A stretch of DNA of 5,975 nucleotides, taken from NCBI GenBank assembly GCA_027623875.1, contig JAQBUS010000091.1, positions 1 through 5,975 of the forward strand, read 5' to 3'. The notes beneath the pieces were generated by a model, which was not told the origin of the DNA, searched no databases, and saw only the letters and a program-made list of their open reading frames with translations. Positions 1-5,230 of this stretch are shown piece after piece. Position 1 is the stretch's first letter. The number at the start of each line of letters is the position of its first letter. The translations under genes were made by a program, and so were the position numbers. Source of the stretch: Pseudomonadota bacterium. Lineage in GTDB: Bacteria; Pseudomonadota; Alphaproteobacteria; Rhodobacterales; Rhodobacteraceae.

Positions 1-143
1 TCGCCTGTGGTTTTATATGGGGTCTTAACAGCTTCGATCAATGGGGCGTGGAGTTGGGAAAGACTCTAGCTAATAAACTTATGCAAGGAGAGAGTCTGGA
101 GGAAGTCAGTCCAGCAGCGCGTTGTTTGCTTTTTGATAAGTAA
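1..143 (+). CDS. pgi: Glucose-6-phosphate isomerase, C-terminal end (5' truncated by window)
   Basis: The reading frame is open from base 3 and ends at TAA 141-143, giving the last 46 residues. They include WGLNSFDQWGVELGK, the highly conserved C-terminal segment of phosphoglucose isomerases, which carries the lysine of the active-site region. The enzyme interconverts glucose 6-phosphate and fructose 6-phosphate in the cytoplasm (glycolysis and gluconeogenesis). After the motif comes a short non-conserved tail ending LLFDK, so the C-terminus is shorter than in the long E. coli-type enzyme, which continues for about 30 further residues. No clear rho-independent hairpin follows the stop. The 5' end lies outside the window, so full length and intactness are unknown. 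Identification rests on the motif alone, but that motif is diagnostic. Confidence 0.93.
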   Translation, partial: ACGFIWGLNSFDQWGVELGKTLANKLMQGESLEEVSPAARCLLFDK

Positions 144-149
144 ATATTT

Positions 150-178
150 TTGAATGGTACTTTTTTGTATTCTATTAA
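150..178 (+). promoter_or_regulatory. Possible sigma70-type promoter for the rhomboid gene
   Basis: TTGAAT (150-155) and TATTAA (173-178) are separated by 17 bases, each matching four of six consensus positions. Transcription would start near 184, leaving the rhomboid ATG at 196 with a short leader and excluding the upstream ATG at 154. In an AT-rich genome such matches arise by chance, so this is only a candidate. Confidence 0.28.
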
Positions 179-195
179 GAGAATACGAAGTGTCG

Positions 196-849
196 ATGTT
201 AGGAAAACTAGTGGATAAATTATCAAAAAATCGTTCTGATCGGTTGCCTCCACCATTAGTCTATCTTGTTATTATAATGGCTTTTTTTGAATTTTCCTCG
301 AGCATTGGGGATCTTAGTGTTTCTTGGGTGCCACCTATTCGTGGTTTTCTTTTTGCTTATGGGGCATTTTGGAACGGGCTTCTGTCTGACGAATTAATTC
401 CGAATTTTGGTCTCCAACCTTATTCCATGTTTATAACGCATGTTTTTTTACATGGGGGGTTCATCCATTTCGTTATGAATGCTGTTGTTTTACTGTCTTT
501 AGGAAAAATTATTTACCTAAAAACCAATCATTGGAGCGTTGTCTTTTTGTTTATTTTCTCCGGGGTGCTAGGGGGACTCTCTTTCTTTCTTTTATCAAAA
601 AACCAAGGACCAATGATTGGAGCTTCGGGTTCCGTTTTTGGTTTTCTAGGGCTCTGGCAATTCTGGGATTTCAAGAGAAGATTGCACGCAGGATATTCAC
701 TAAAACCTGTATTCTCAACCATTCTTGGGCTAGTTATTGTTAATGTTATATTGGCTTTTATGTTAGGTGGCGGTTTGGCTTGGGAGGCTCACTTAGGAGG
801 TTTTGTAGCGGGAGTGATTTTCGGGGTCTTTGGCTCAAGAAGCGTGTAA
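196..849 (+). CDS. Rhomboid family intramembrane serine protease
   Basis: This encodes an inner-membrane protease that cleaves transmembrane substrates within the bilayer; the substrate cannot be predicted. From ATG 196 the product has 217 residues and six hydrophobic segments, roughly 21-35, 75-102, 113-133, 142-157, 173-190 and 198-213. This is the minimal bacterial rhomboid layout. The catalytic serine is S144 in GASG at the start of segment 4, and the partner histidine is H199 in AHLGG at the start of segment 6. The HGGFIHFVMN stretch supplies the conserved His and Asn (H91, N95) of segment 2, so the enzyme looks active. The frame is open further upstream: ATG 154 would add 14 residues but lacks a Shine-Dalgarno sequence and overlaps the candidate -35 box, and GTG 190 is also possible. 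The gene follows pgi and ends in a double stop (TAATAA), 80 bases before the metabolic cluster. It has no obvious functional link to that cluster. Confidence 0.9.
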   Translation: MLGKLVDKLSKNRSDRLPPPLVYLVIIMAFFEFSSSIGDLSVSWVPPIRGFLFAYGAFWNGLLSDELIPNFGLQPYSMFITHVFLHGGFIHFVMNAVVLLSLGKIIYLKTNHWSVVFLFIFSGVLGGLSFFLLSKNQGPMIGASGSVFGFLGLWQFWDFKRRLHAGYSLKPVFSTILGLVIVNVILAFMLGGGLAWEAHLGGFVAGVIFGVFGSRSV

Positions 850-917
850 TAAAACAGCTCTTGGCCTTTTCTGTTGTTTCTTCAATCACAAAGGTTAGTG
901 TCAAAAAAAAGTTCTTT

Positions 918-924
918 AAGGGAG
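918..924 (+). promoter_or_regulatory. Ribosome binding site fixing the alcohol dehydrogenase start
   Basis: AAGGGAG lies five bases before ATG 930. The frame is open back to 780 inside the rhomboid gene, but the residues encoded by 780-929 look like out-of-frame translation with no dehydrogenase homology. This site therefore decides the start at 930. Confidence 0.75.
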
Positions 925-929
925 TCAAA

Positions 930-1991
930 ATGAGTAAAAGTTACAGTTATGATTTAGTCGAGTGGGATAAACCCTTCCAGATGGCAGAACGAGCCGTTTT
1001 AAAGCCAACTGGACGTTCAGTTTTAGTTAAAGTTATTGCCTCTGGGTTGTGTCACTCGGACCTGCACATAAAAAAAGGTTTTATGGACTTAGGAGAAAGA
1101 GGAAAGTTAACCTTCGAACAACGAGGGGCTAAGTTGCCTATCACATTAGGGCACGAAATTGCTGGTGAAGTCGTTGATGTAGGGGAAGGTGTGGCTGATG
1201 TTGTAATCGGACAAAAAGTGTTGGTGTTTCCGTGGATTGGGTGCGGAAATTGTCGTGCTTGTGACGAGGATAGGGAGAGCGATTGTACTAGCATGAGTAT
1301 CATAGGGATACATCAGAATGGCGGGTTTGCGAGCCACGTATTGGTTCCAGATGAAAAATTTGTTTTAGACATAACAGGATTAGACCCGGTAAAAATTGCT
1401 CCATACGCTTGCTCTGGTGTGACAGTGTTCAATGCGTTGACAAAAGTTGGAGCATTAAGGGAAGATGAGTGGCTTGCTGTTATAGGAGTTGGAGGGCTTG
1501 GCTTGAATGCCATTTCGATTGCCGTAGGAATGGGGTATAAAAATATTATTGCTATAGATGTAAGTGAAAATAAATTAGAACTAGCAATTGAAATGGGTGC
1601 GAATAGAGTTTTGGACTCAACAAAGCTAAATTCAACTGAGGAGCTAATTAATATAACAAATGGCTTACTTTATGGGGTATTGGATACCTTTGGCAGCGAA
1701 GAAACTGGAAGCTTGGCAGTTAATTCCTTAACCAAAGCTGGTAGATATGTAGTTGTTGGACAACATGGTGGGGATTTTAAAATGCCTCAGGTTTGGCTTC
1801 CTCAGAAAGCAATGACTGTTCGAGGTAGTCACGTAGGTAATAGCCCGCAATTACGACAGATAATAGAAATGTACCGAGCAGGAAAGCTTAAAGATATACC
1901 TATTGAAATCAGACCACTGTCTGAAATAAATAGCGCTGTAGAGGAGTTAAAAGCCGGACACGTGTCCGGACGAATAGTGTTTTGCCCGTAA
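930..1991 (+). CDS. Zinc-dependent, NAD-type alcohol dehydrogenase (MDR superfamily)
   Basis: The 353-residue product is a medium-chain dehydrogenase that oxidises an alcohol to an aldehyde or ketone. The N-terminal GroES-like domain carries the catalytic zinc ligands C41, H75 and E76 (GLCHSD, GHEIAGE), with C161 (ACSG) as a likely further ligand. Structural zinc cysteines are C105, C108, C111 and C119. The Rossmann domain has GVGGLG at 186-191 and an acidic D210 at the end of the second strand, which indicates NAD rather than NADP. Residues about 51-70 (FMDLGERGKLTFEQRGAKLP) fit a subfamily, common in alphaproteobacteria, that has an extended loop before the GHE motif. The start at 930 has a strong Shine-Dalgarno sequence, and length is normal for the family. 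It is the first gene of the six-gene cluster, with the SDR gene 38 bases downstream. The substrate is unknown; the neighbouring glyoxalase II-like enzyme leaves room for an alcohol or glutathione adduct as substrate. Confidence 0.9.
   Translation: MSKSYSYDLVEWDKPFQMAERAVLKPTGRSVLVKVIASGLCHSDLHIKKGFMDLGERGKLTFEQRGAKLPITLGHEIAGEVVDVGEGVADVVIGQKVLVFPWIGCGNCRACDEDRESDCTSMSIIGIHQNGGFASHVLVPDEKFVLDITGLDPVKIAPYACSGVTVFNALTKVGALREDEWLAVIGVGGLGLNAISIAVGMGYKNIIAIDVSENKLELAIEMGANRVLDSTKLNSTEELINITNGLLYGVLDTFGSEETGSLAVNSLTKAGRYVVVGQHGGDFKMPQVWLPQKAMTVRGSHVGNSPQLRQIIEMYRAGKLKDIPIEIRPLSEINSAVEELKAGHVSGRIVFCP
1954..1969 (+). repeat. Perfect 16-bp palindrome near the 3' end of the alcohol dehydrogenase gene
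   Basis: CCGGACACGTGTCCGG reads identically on both strands. As RNA it could fold into a six-pair GC-rich stem with an ACGT loop. It lies 19 bases before the alcohol dehydrogenase stop codon and about 60 bases upstream of the next gene. It is not followed by a proper U-tract, so it does not look like a standard intrinsic terminator. An operator or an mRNA-processing or stabilising hairpin is possible, as is chance within coding sequence. Confidence 0.5.
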
Positions 1992-2000
1992 AGCCCGTAA
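1984..2000 (+). repeat. Short tandem repeat GCCCGTAA x2 across the stop codon
   Basis: GCCCGTAA occurs at 1984-1991, ending with the alcohol dehydrogenase stop codon, and again at 1993-2000, a period of nine bases. It probably reflects a small local duplication. No function is evident. Confidence 0.45.
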
Positions 2001-2017
2001 TTAATTAGTATAAAAAC

Positions 2018-2022
2018 AAGGA
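2018..2022 (+). promoter_or_regulatory. Ribosome binding site supporting a GTG start for the SDR gene
   Basis: AAGGA lies seven bases before GTG 2030, ideal spacing. An overlapping ATG at 2028 is out of frame with the SDR and reaches a stop after about 15 codons, so GTG 2030 is the best start. Confidence 0.65.
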
Positions 2023-2029
2023 ATTTAAT

Positions 2030-2782
2030 GTGGAAAAAAAAGTTTGTATTGTTACTGGGGCTGCTCGTGGGATAGGGCTCGCAACGTCTCGGCTTTTCCA
2101 CAGTCATGGTTACGAAGTTGTAATGGTGGATCGAGACTTCATCGAATTAGAAAAAAACTCAAAATCCATGGAGCACACTTATGTGTTAGATTGTGATGTT
2201 TCTATTCCTGAACAAGTTTCAGAGTTGTTTGACAAGGTTCAAAATAAATACCGTCGGTTAAATTGCCTAGTTAATAATGCGGGTGTTGCTGAGTTTGGGC
2301 CTATTGAGAGCGTTTCTTATTCTGATTGGCGACGTGTTATGGCAACTAACTTAGATGGAGTTTTTTTGTGTTCACAAGCTGCAATCCCAATGCTCAAAAA
2401 CAGCAAGGGTTCCATTGTAAATATAGCTTCAATTTCCGGCTTGAGAGCTTCGACACTTAGAGTTTCTTATGGCACCTCAAAAGCCGCGGTGATACAGTTA
2501 TCCAAACAACAGGCAGTTGAGTTGGGTGAGTATTCTATTAGGGTAAACTGTGTAGCGCCGGGTCCTGTTAAAACAAAATTAGCTATGGCTGTACACACCC
2601 AAGAAATAATTAATGCATACCATGACGCAATACCTCTTAATCGGTATGGTTCGGAAGAGGAAATTGGTAATTTAATTTATTTCTTATGTTCTGATAAGGC
2701 GAGCTATATTACTGGCCAGTTAGTTGCAGCAGATGGTGGCTTTGACTCGACCGGCGTGGGTTTACCAGCACTAAGGTGTTAA
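2030..2782 (+). CDS. SDR family NAD-dependent oxidoreductase (FabG-like)
   Basis: The 250-residue product is a classical short-chain dehydrogenase that interconverts a secondary alcohol and a ketone in the cytoplasm. The cofactor motif TGAARGIG lies at 9-16. D34 at the end of the second strand points to NAD. NNAG is at 82-85 and the tetrad N107, S134, Y147 and K151 is complete with the canonical spacing. The segment PGPVKTKL at 177-184 is the usual post-active-site loop. The C-terminus (ADGGFDSTGVGLPALR) resembles a group of alphaproteobacterial SDRs annotated generically as glucose 1-dehydrogenase or 3-oxoacyl reductase. The start is GTG with a good Shine-Dalgarno sequence, overlapped by an out-of-frame ATG and followed by an A8 run. 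It sits 38 bases after the alcohol dehydrogenase and 27 bases before the gloB-like gene, so co-transcription is likely. The substrate is undetermined; a second oxidation in the same catabolic route is a reasonable inference. Confidence 0.9.
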   Translation: MEKKVCIVTGAARGIGLATSRLFHSHGYEVVMVDRDFIELEKNSKSMEHTYVLDCDVSIPEQVSELFDKVQNKYRRLNCLVNNAGVAEFGPIESVSYSDWRRVMATNLDGVFLCSQAAIPMLKNSKGSIVNIASISGLRASTLRVSYGTSKAAVIQLSKQQAVELGEYSIRVNCVAPGPVKTKLAMAVHTQEIINAYHDAIPLNRYGSEEEIGNLIYFLCSDKASYITGQLVAADGGFDSTGVGLPALRC

Positions 2783-2809
2783 TTTTATTTAACTTAGTTA
2801 GGAACATTT

Positions 2810-3565
2810 ATGCAATTTGAATATCATCAGTTTACTTATGGAAGTGACAATTACGGCGTTCTAATTCACGACAAAAATACTAGTGAAACTGCCTGTGTAG
2901 ATGCGGGAGACAGTAAGGCCTACCTCGCAGCCTTAAAGGAGACAGGATGGTCATTAACACAAATTTGGATCACACATCATCACTTGGATCACACGCATGG
3001 TTTGGCAAAAATTAAGGAAGAAACGGGCGCTGTTGTTTATGGACCGAGTGCTTTCCCTGGAGTTGATAAAACGCTTGAACATTCAGAGATATTTCTTTTC
3101 TCTGGGGCAGAAGTTCATGTGATTTCGACACCAGGTCACACACTTGATATGTTAAATTTTTATATAAAATCTGAAGAAACTATTTTTACTGGTGATACAC
3201 TTTTCGTAATGGGTTGTGGCCGTCTATTTGAGGGCACACCAGAACAAATGTATGAAAGTTTAGTTAGACTTATGGAGCTACCAGAGCAGACGTTAGTTTA
3301 TTGTAGCCATGAATATACTCTGGTAAGTGCAAAATTTGCATTAAGTGTAGATTTTTTAAATAAAGAGTTAATTGAACGACATAATGTAGTTGTGGATCTT
3401 GTATCTAAAGGGAAACCTACTGTCCCAACAACTATAGGAAAAGAACTTGAGACAAATCCTTTTTTAAGATTTTCGGATAAAAATATAAAAGAACATTTAG
3501 GGATGCTGAGCGCTTCAGATGTCGAAGTTTTTACCAAACTTAGGGAATTAAAAGATTCGTTTTAA
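2810..3565 (+). CDS. gloB: Hydroxyacylglutathione hydrolase-like metallo-beta-lactamase fold enzyme (glyoxalase II type)
   Basis: The 251-residue product has the usual glyoxalase II length and both of its domains. The binuclear metal site is complete: THHHLDH gives H56, H58, D60 and H61, with H110 in TPGH, D129 in TGDTLF and H167 in CSHEYT. The family hallmark CGRLFEG (136-142) and the C-terminal NPFLR (216-220), both involved in glutathione binding in characterised glyoxalase II enzymes, are present. This separates it from generic metallo-beta-lactamase hydrolases and lactonases. The family hydrolyses S-acylglutathione thioesters, classically S-D-lactoylglutathione, to acid plus glutathione. 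AGGA at 2800-2803 precedes the ATG by six bases. No gloA is visible nearby, and its place inside a dehydrogenase operon suggests a pathway-specific glutathione thioester rather than general methylglyoxal detoxification. The exact substrate is inference. Confidence 0.88.
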   Translation: MQFEYHQFTYGSDNYGVLIHDKNTSETACVDAGDSKAYLAALKETGWSLTQIWITHHHLDHTHGLAKIKEETGAVVYGPSAFPGVDKTLEHSEIFLFSGAEVHVISTPGHTLDMLNFYIKSEETIFTGDTLFVMGCGRLFEGTPEQMYESLVRLMELPEQTLVYCSHEYTLVSAKFALSVDFLNKELIERHNVVVDLVSKGKPTVPTTIGKELETNPFLRFSDKNIKEHLGMLSASDVEVFTKLRELKDSF

Positions 3566-3574
3566 AGGTTCAAA

Positions 3575-3598
3575 ATGTATCCGTTTATTAAGCTATGA
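3575..3598 (+). other. Possible seven-codon leader ORF before the isomerase-like gene
   Basis: ATG 3575 starts MYPFIKL and stops at TGA 3596-3598. It is preceded by a well-placed AAAGG (3564-3568, six-base spacer), better than the site of the real gene downstream. It is in frame with the isomerase-like gene at 3629, but TGA 3596 and TAA 3620 intervene. It may be translated and help deliver ribosomes to the next start, or it may be fortuitous. Confidence 0.2.
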
Positions 3599-3628
3599 CG
3601 TTGCTCATTTAAGGCCGGATAATTTCTT

Positions 3629-4435
3629 ATGTTAAGATTCTCAGCTAATCTCGGTTACCTCTGGAAAGAACTTGAGCTGCTTGATGCTATTAAAGCGGCG
3701 AAGCGTTCTGGGTTTGATGCGGTTGAATTCCATTGTCCTTACGATGTATCTCCGACTAAGGTGCGTGACATTTTAGATGATGAGGGTCTGAGTGCAATTT
3801 CAATTAACACCATGAGAGATAAAGAGAAAAACGAGAGTGGTTTAGGAGCAATATTTGGAAAAGATAAAGACATGCGCGCTCAAGTTGACCAAGCAATTCG
3901 CTATTCTAATGTAATAGGGTGTCAGAATATTCACGTATTAGCTGGTAATGCTTCTCAATCATTAAGGAGTGAGAGAGTTTATAAAGATAATTTGATGTAT
4001 GCCACCGAACAGGCTACGAGGTTCGGTAAAAATATATTAATTGAGGTCCTAAACCCGTTAGATATGCCTGGGTATTATCTTAATTCCATTGATAGGGCTG
4101 CTGATATTATTTCCTCAACGGGAGTTAAAAATTTAAAACTAATGTTTGATTGTTATCATTTTCAAAAAATGGGGCTCGATTTAAGAGAGTTGTTTAAAAC
4201 TTATAAAAGTATAGTCGGTCATATTCAGATTGCATCCTTTCCGCATCGGGAAGAGCCAACTTATAACCCCAGTAGCTATATTGAAATTTTAGATTATTTC
4301 CTTGATTTGGGTTGGTCCGGTTTTGTCGGAGCTGAATATAGCCCTCGTTTATGCACAGATGTGGGAATAGGATGGCTTTCTATCTATAAACGTGAATTGG
4401 AACGGCGTAGAAACAAGAACGCTGATGAACTATAA
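3629..4435 (+). CDS. Hydroxypyruvate isomerase-like TIM barrel protein
   Basis: The 268-residue product belongs to the xylose isomerase-like TIM barrel group related to hydroxypyruvate isomerase (Hyi) and 2-oxo-tetronate isomerase (OtnI). It opens with the family signature RFSANLGYLWKEL and GFDAVEFHCPYD. Putative metal and catalytic residues are E139 (LIEVLN), D174 and H177 (FDCYHFQ), Q200 (HIQIA) and E236 (GAEYSPR), matching the two-glutamate isomerase site. Compared with Hyi as I remember it, the loop after PHREEP reads TYNPSSY instead of the usual GE-containing TGEINY/F, and EYKP is EYSP. These changes suggest a different substrate from hydroxypyruvate. No glyoxylate carboligase or tartronate semialdehyde reductase lies nearby, which also argues against the standard role. 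The Shine-Dalgarno is weak (AAGG 3611-3614, 14 bases upstream of the ATG). It lies 63 bases after the gloB-like gene and 33 before the next SDR. Family assignment is firm; the reaction is open. Confidence 0.82.
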   Translation: MLRFSANLGYLWKELELLDAIKAAKRSGFDAVEFHCPYDVSPTKVRDILDDEGLSAISINTMRDKEKNESGLGAIFGKDKDMRAQVDQAIRYSNVIGCQNIHVLAGNASQSLRSERVYKDNLMYATEQATRFGKNILIEVLNPLDMPGYYLNSIDRAADIISSTGVKNLKLMFDCYHFQKMGLDLRELFKTYKSIVGHIQIASFPHREEPTYNPSSYIEILDYFLDLGWSGFVGAEYSPRLCTDVGIGWLSIYKRELERRRNKNADEL

Positions 4436-4456
4436 GGTTCACACTAATGTCATTTG

Positions 4457-4462
4457 AAAGGG
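4457..4462 (+). promoter_or_regulatory. Ribosome binding site for the HSD10-like SDR gene
   Basis: AAAGGG lies six bases before ATG 4469. It settles the start over the out-of-frame ATG at 4447, which encodes only 11 residues and ends at TGA 4480-4482, just inside the SDR gene. Confidence 0.65.
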
Positions 4463-4468
4463 CAATAA

Positions 4469-5230
4469 ATGAAGAACAATGAAATAGTTGCGTTGGTAAC
4501 GGGTGGGGCATCTGGCTTGGGGGAGGCTAGTGTTCGGGAGTTAATATCTAAGGGTGCAAAAGTTGCAATTTTAGATCGAGATCAAGAAAGAGGGAAAAGT
4601 CTAGCTAAAGAGCTGGGATCTAATGTAATGTTCGTGCCGACTGATGTTACCAGTGAAGAGTCGGTTGTTTCGGCTATTTCGCAAGCTAAAGAAAAATATG
4701 GATTTATAAATGTTGTTGTGAACTGTGCTGGAATTGCTGTTGCGGAAAAAACTGTAGGAAAAGATGGCGCCCATAAATTAGCGTCCTTTAACAAAACATT
4801 AAATATAAATTTATCGGGTTCGTTTAATGTGTCCAGATTGGCATCTGAAGCTATGCAGTCTAATTCTCTAAATGATCAGGGCGAACGTGGTGTCATAATT
4901 AATACGGCTTCAGTAGCTGCTTTTGATGGCCAGAAAGGTCAAGTTGCCTACGCGGCATCTAAAGGGGGGGTGGCGTCTATGACTCTTCCTATGGCAAGAG
5001 ACTTGGCTCAAGTGGGAATAAGGGTTCTTGCAATTGCACCAGGCTTATTTATGACCCCGATGTTAGTTGGTTTACCAGAAAAGGCATTGGAAAGTTTATC
5101 TAGCCAACCCCTATTTCCGCAACGACTAGGAGACCCTAAGGAGTTTGGTGAGTTAGTTCTGTTTATGATAGGAGCGGCTTATCTCAACGCAGAGGTTGTT
5201 CGTTTGGATGCAGGTATTAGGCTTCCATGA
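4469..5230 (+). CDS. SDR dehydrogenase of the HSD10 / 3-hydroxyacyl-CoA dehydrogenase type 2 family
   Basis: The 253-residue short-chain dehydrogenase has TGGASGLG at 11-18, D36 indicating NAD, NCAG at 85-88 (the common NNAG with Cys in the second position) and the tetrad N114, S148, Y161 and K165. Segments INTASVAAFDGQ, YAASKGGVASMTLP, IAPGLFMTPML and FPQRLGDP are characteristic of the HSD10 family, which oxidises 3-hydroxyacyl-CoA (including 2-methyl-3-hydroxybutyryl-CoA) to the 3-oxo compound. The C-terminal VVRLDAGIRLP matches the family ending VIRLDGAIRM. Family members also act on other secondary alcohols, so a CoA substrate is likely but not certain. A G7 run encodes the residues right after catalytic K165. 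The stop overlaps the start of the monooxygenase gene (ATGA), implying translational coupling and a shared process. Confidence 0.9.
   Translation: MKNNEIVALVTGGASGLGEASVRELISKGAKVAILDRDQERGKSLAKELGSNVMFVPTDVTSEESVVSAISQAKEKYGFINVVVNCAGIAVAEKTVGKDGAHKLASFNKTLNINLSGSFNVSRLASEAMQSNSLNDQGERGVIINTASVAAFDGQKGQVAYAASKGGVASMTLPMARDLAQVGIRVLAIAPGLFMTPMLVGLPEKALESLSSQPLFPQRLGDPKEFGELVLFMIGAAYLNAEVVRLDAGIRLP

Noticed and set aside
528..743. Alternative ORFs on both strands inside the rhomboid gene
   Set aside because: They are shadows of the conserved rhomboid frame with no recognisable domain and no ribosome binding site.
780..929. Fifty-codon N-terminal extension of the alcohol dehydrogenase from ATG 780
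   Set aside because: It overlaps the rhomboid gene, the extra residues do not look like a dehydrogenase, and AAGGGAG sits correctly before ATG 930.
850..929. Promoter or terminator in the gap before the metabolic cluster
   Set aside because: The best -35/-10 pair (TTGGCC, 17 bases, AATCAC) is poor, and the only inverted repeat (CCTTT/AAAGG) has five-base arms and a 20-base loop. A promoter may exist here, but I cannot support a position.
2009..2014. TATAAA as a -10 box for the first SDR gene
   Set aside because: No -35 element at suitable spacing, and transcription would start almost at the start codon, losing the ribosome binding site.
2810..3565. Reading the metallo-hydrolase as 4-pyridoxolactonase, which would suggest a vitamin B6 degradation cluster
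   Set aside because: The glyoxalase II hallmarks CGRLFEG and NPFLR are present, which lactonases lack, and the other expected pathway enzymes are not seen.
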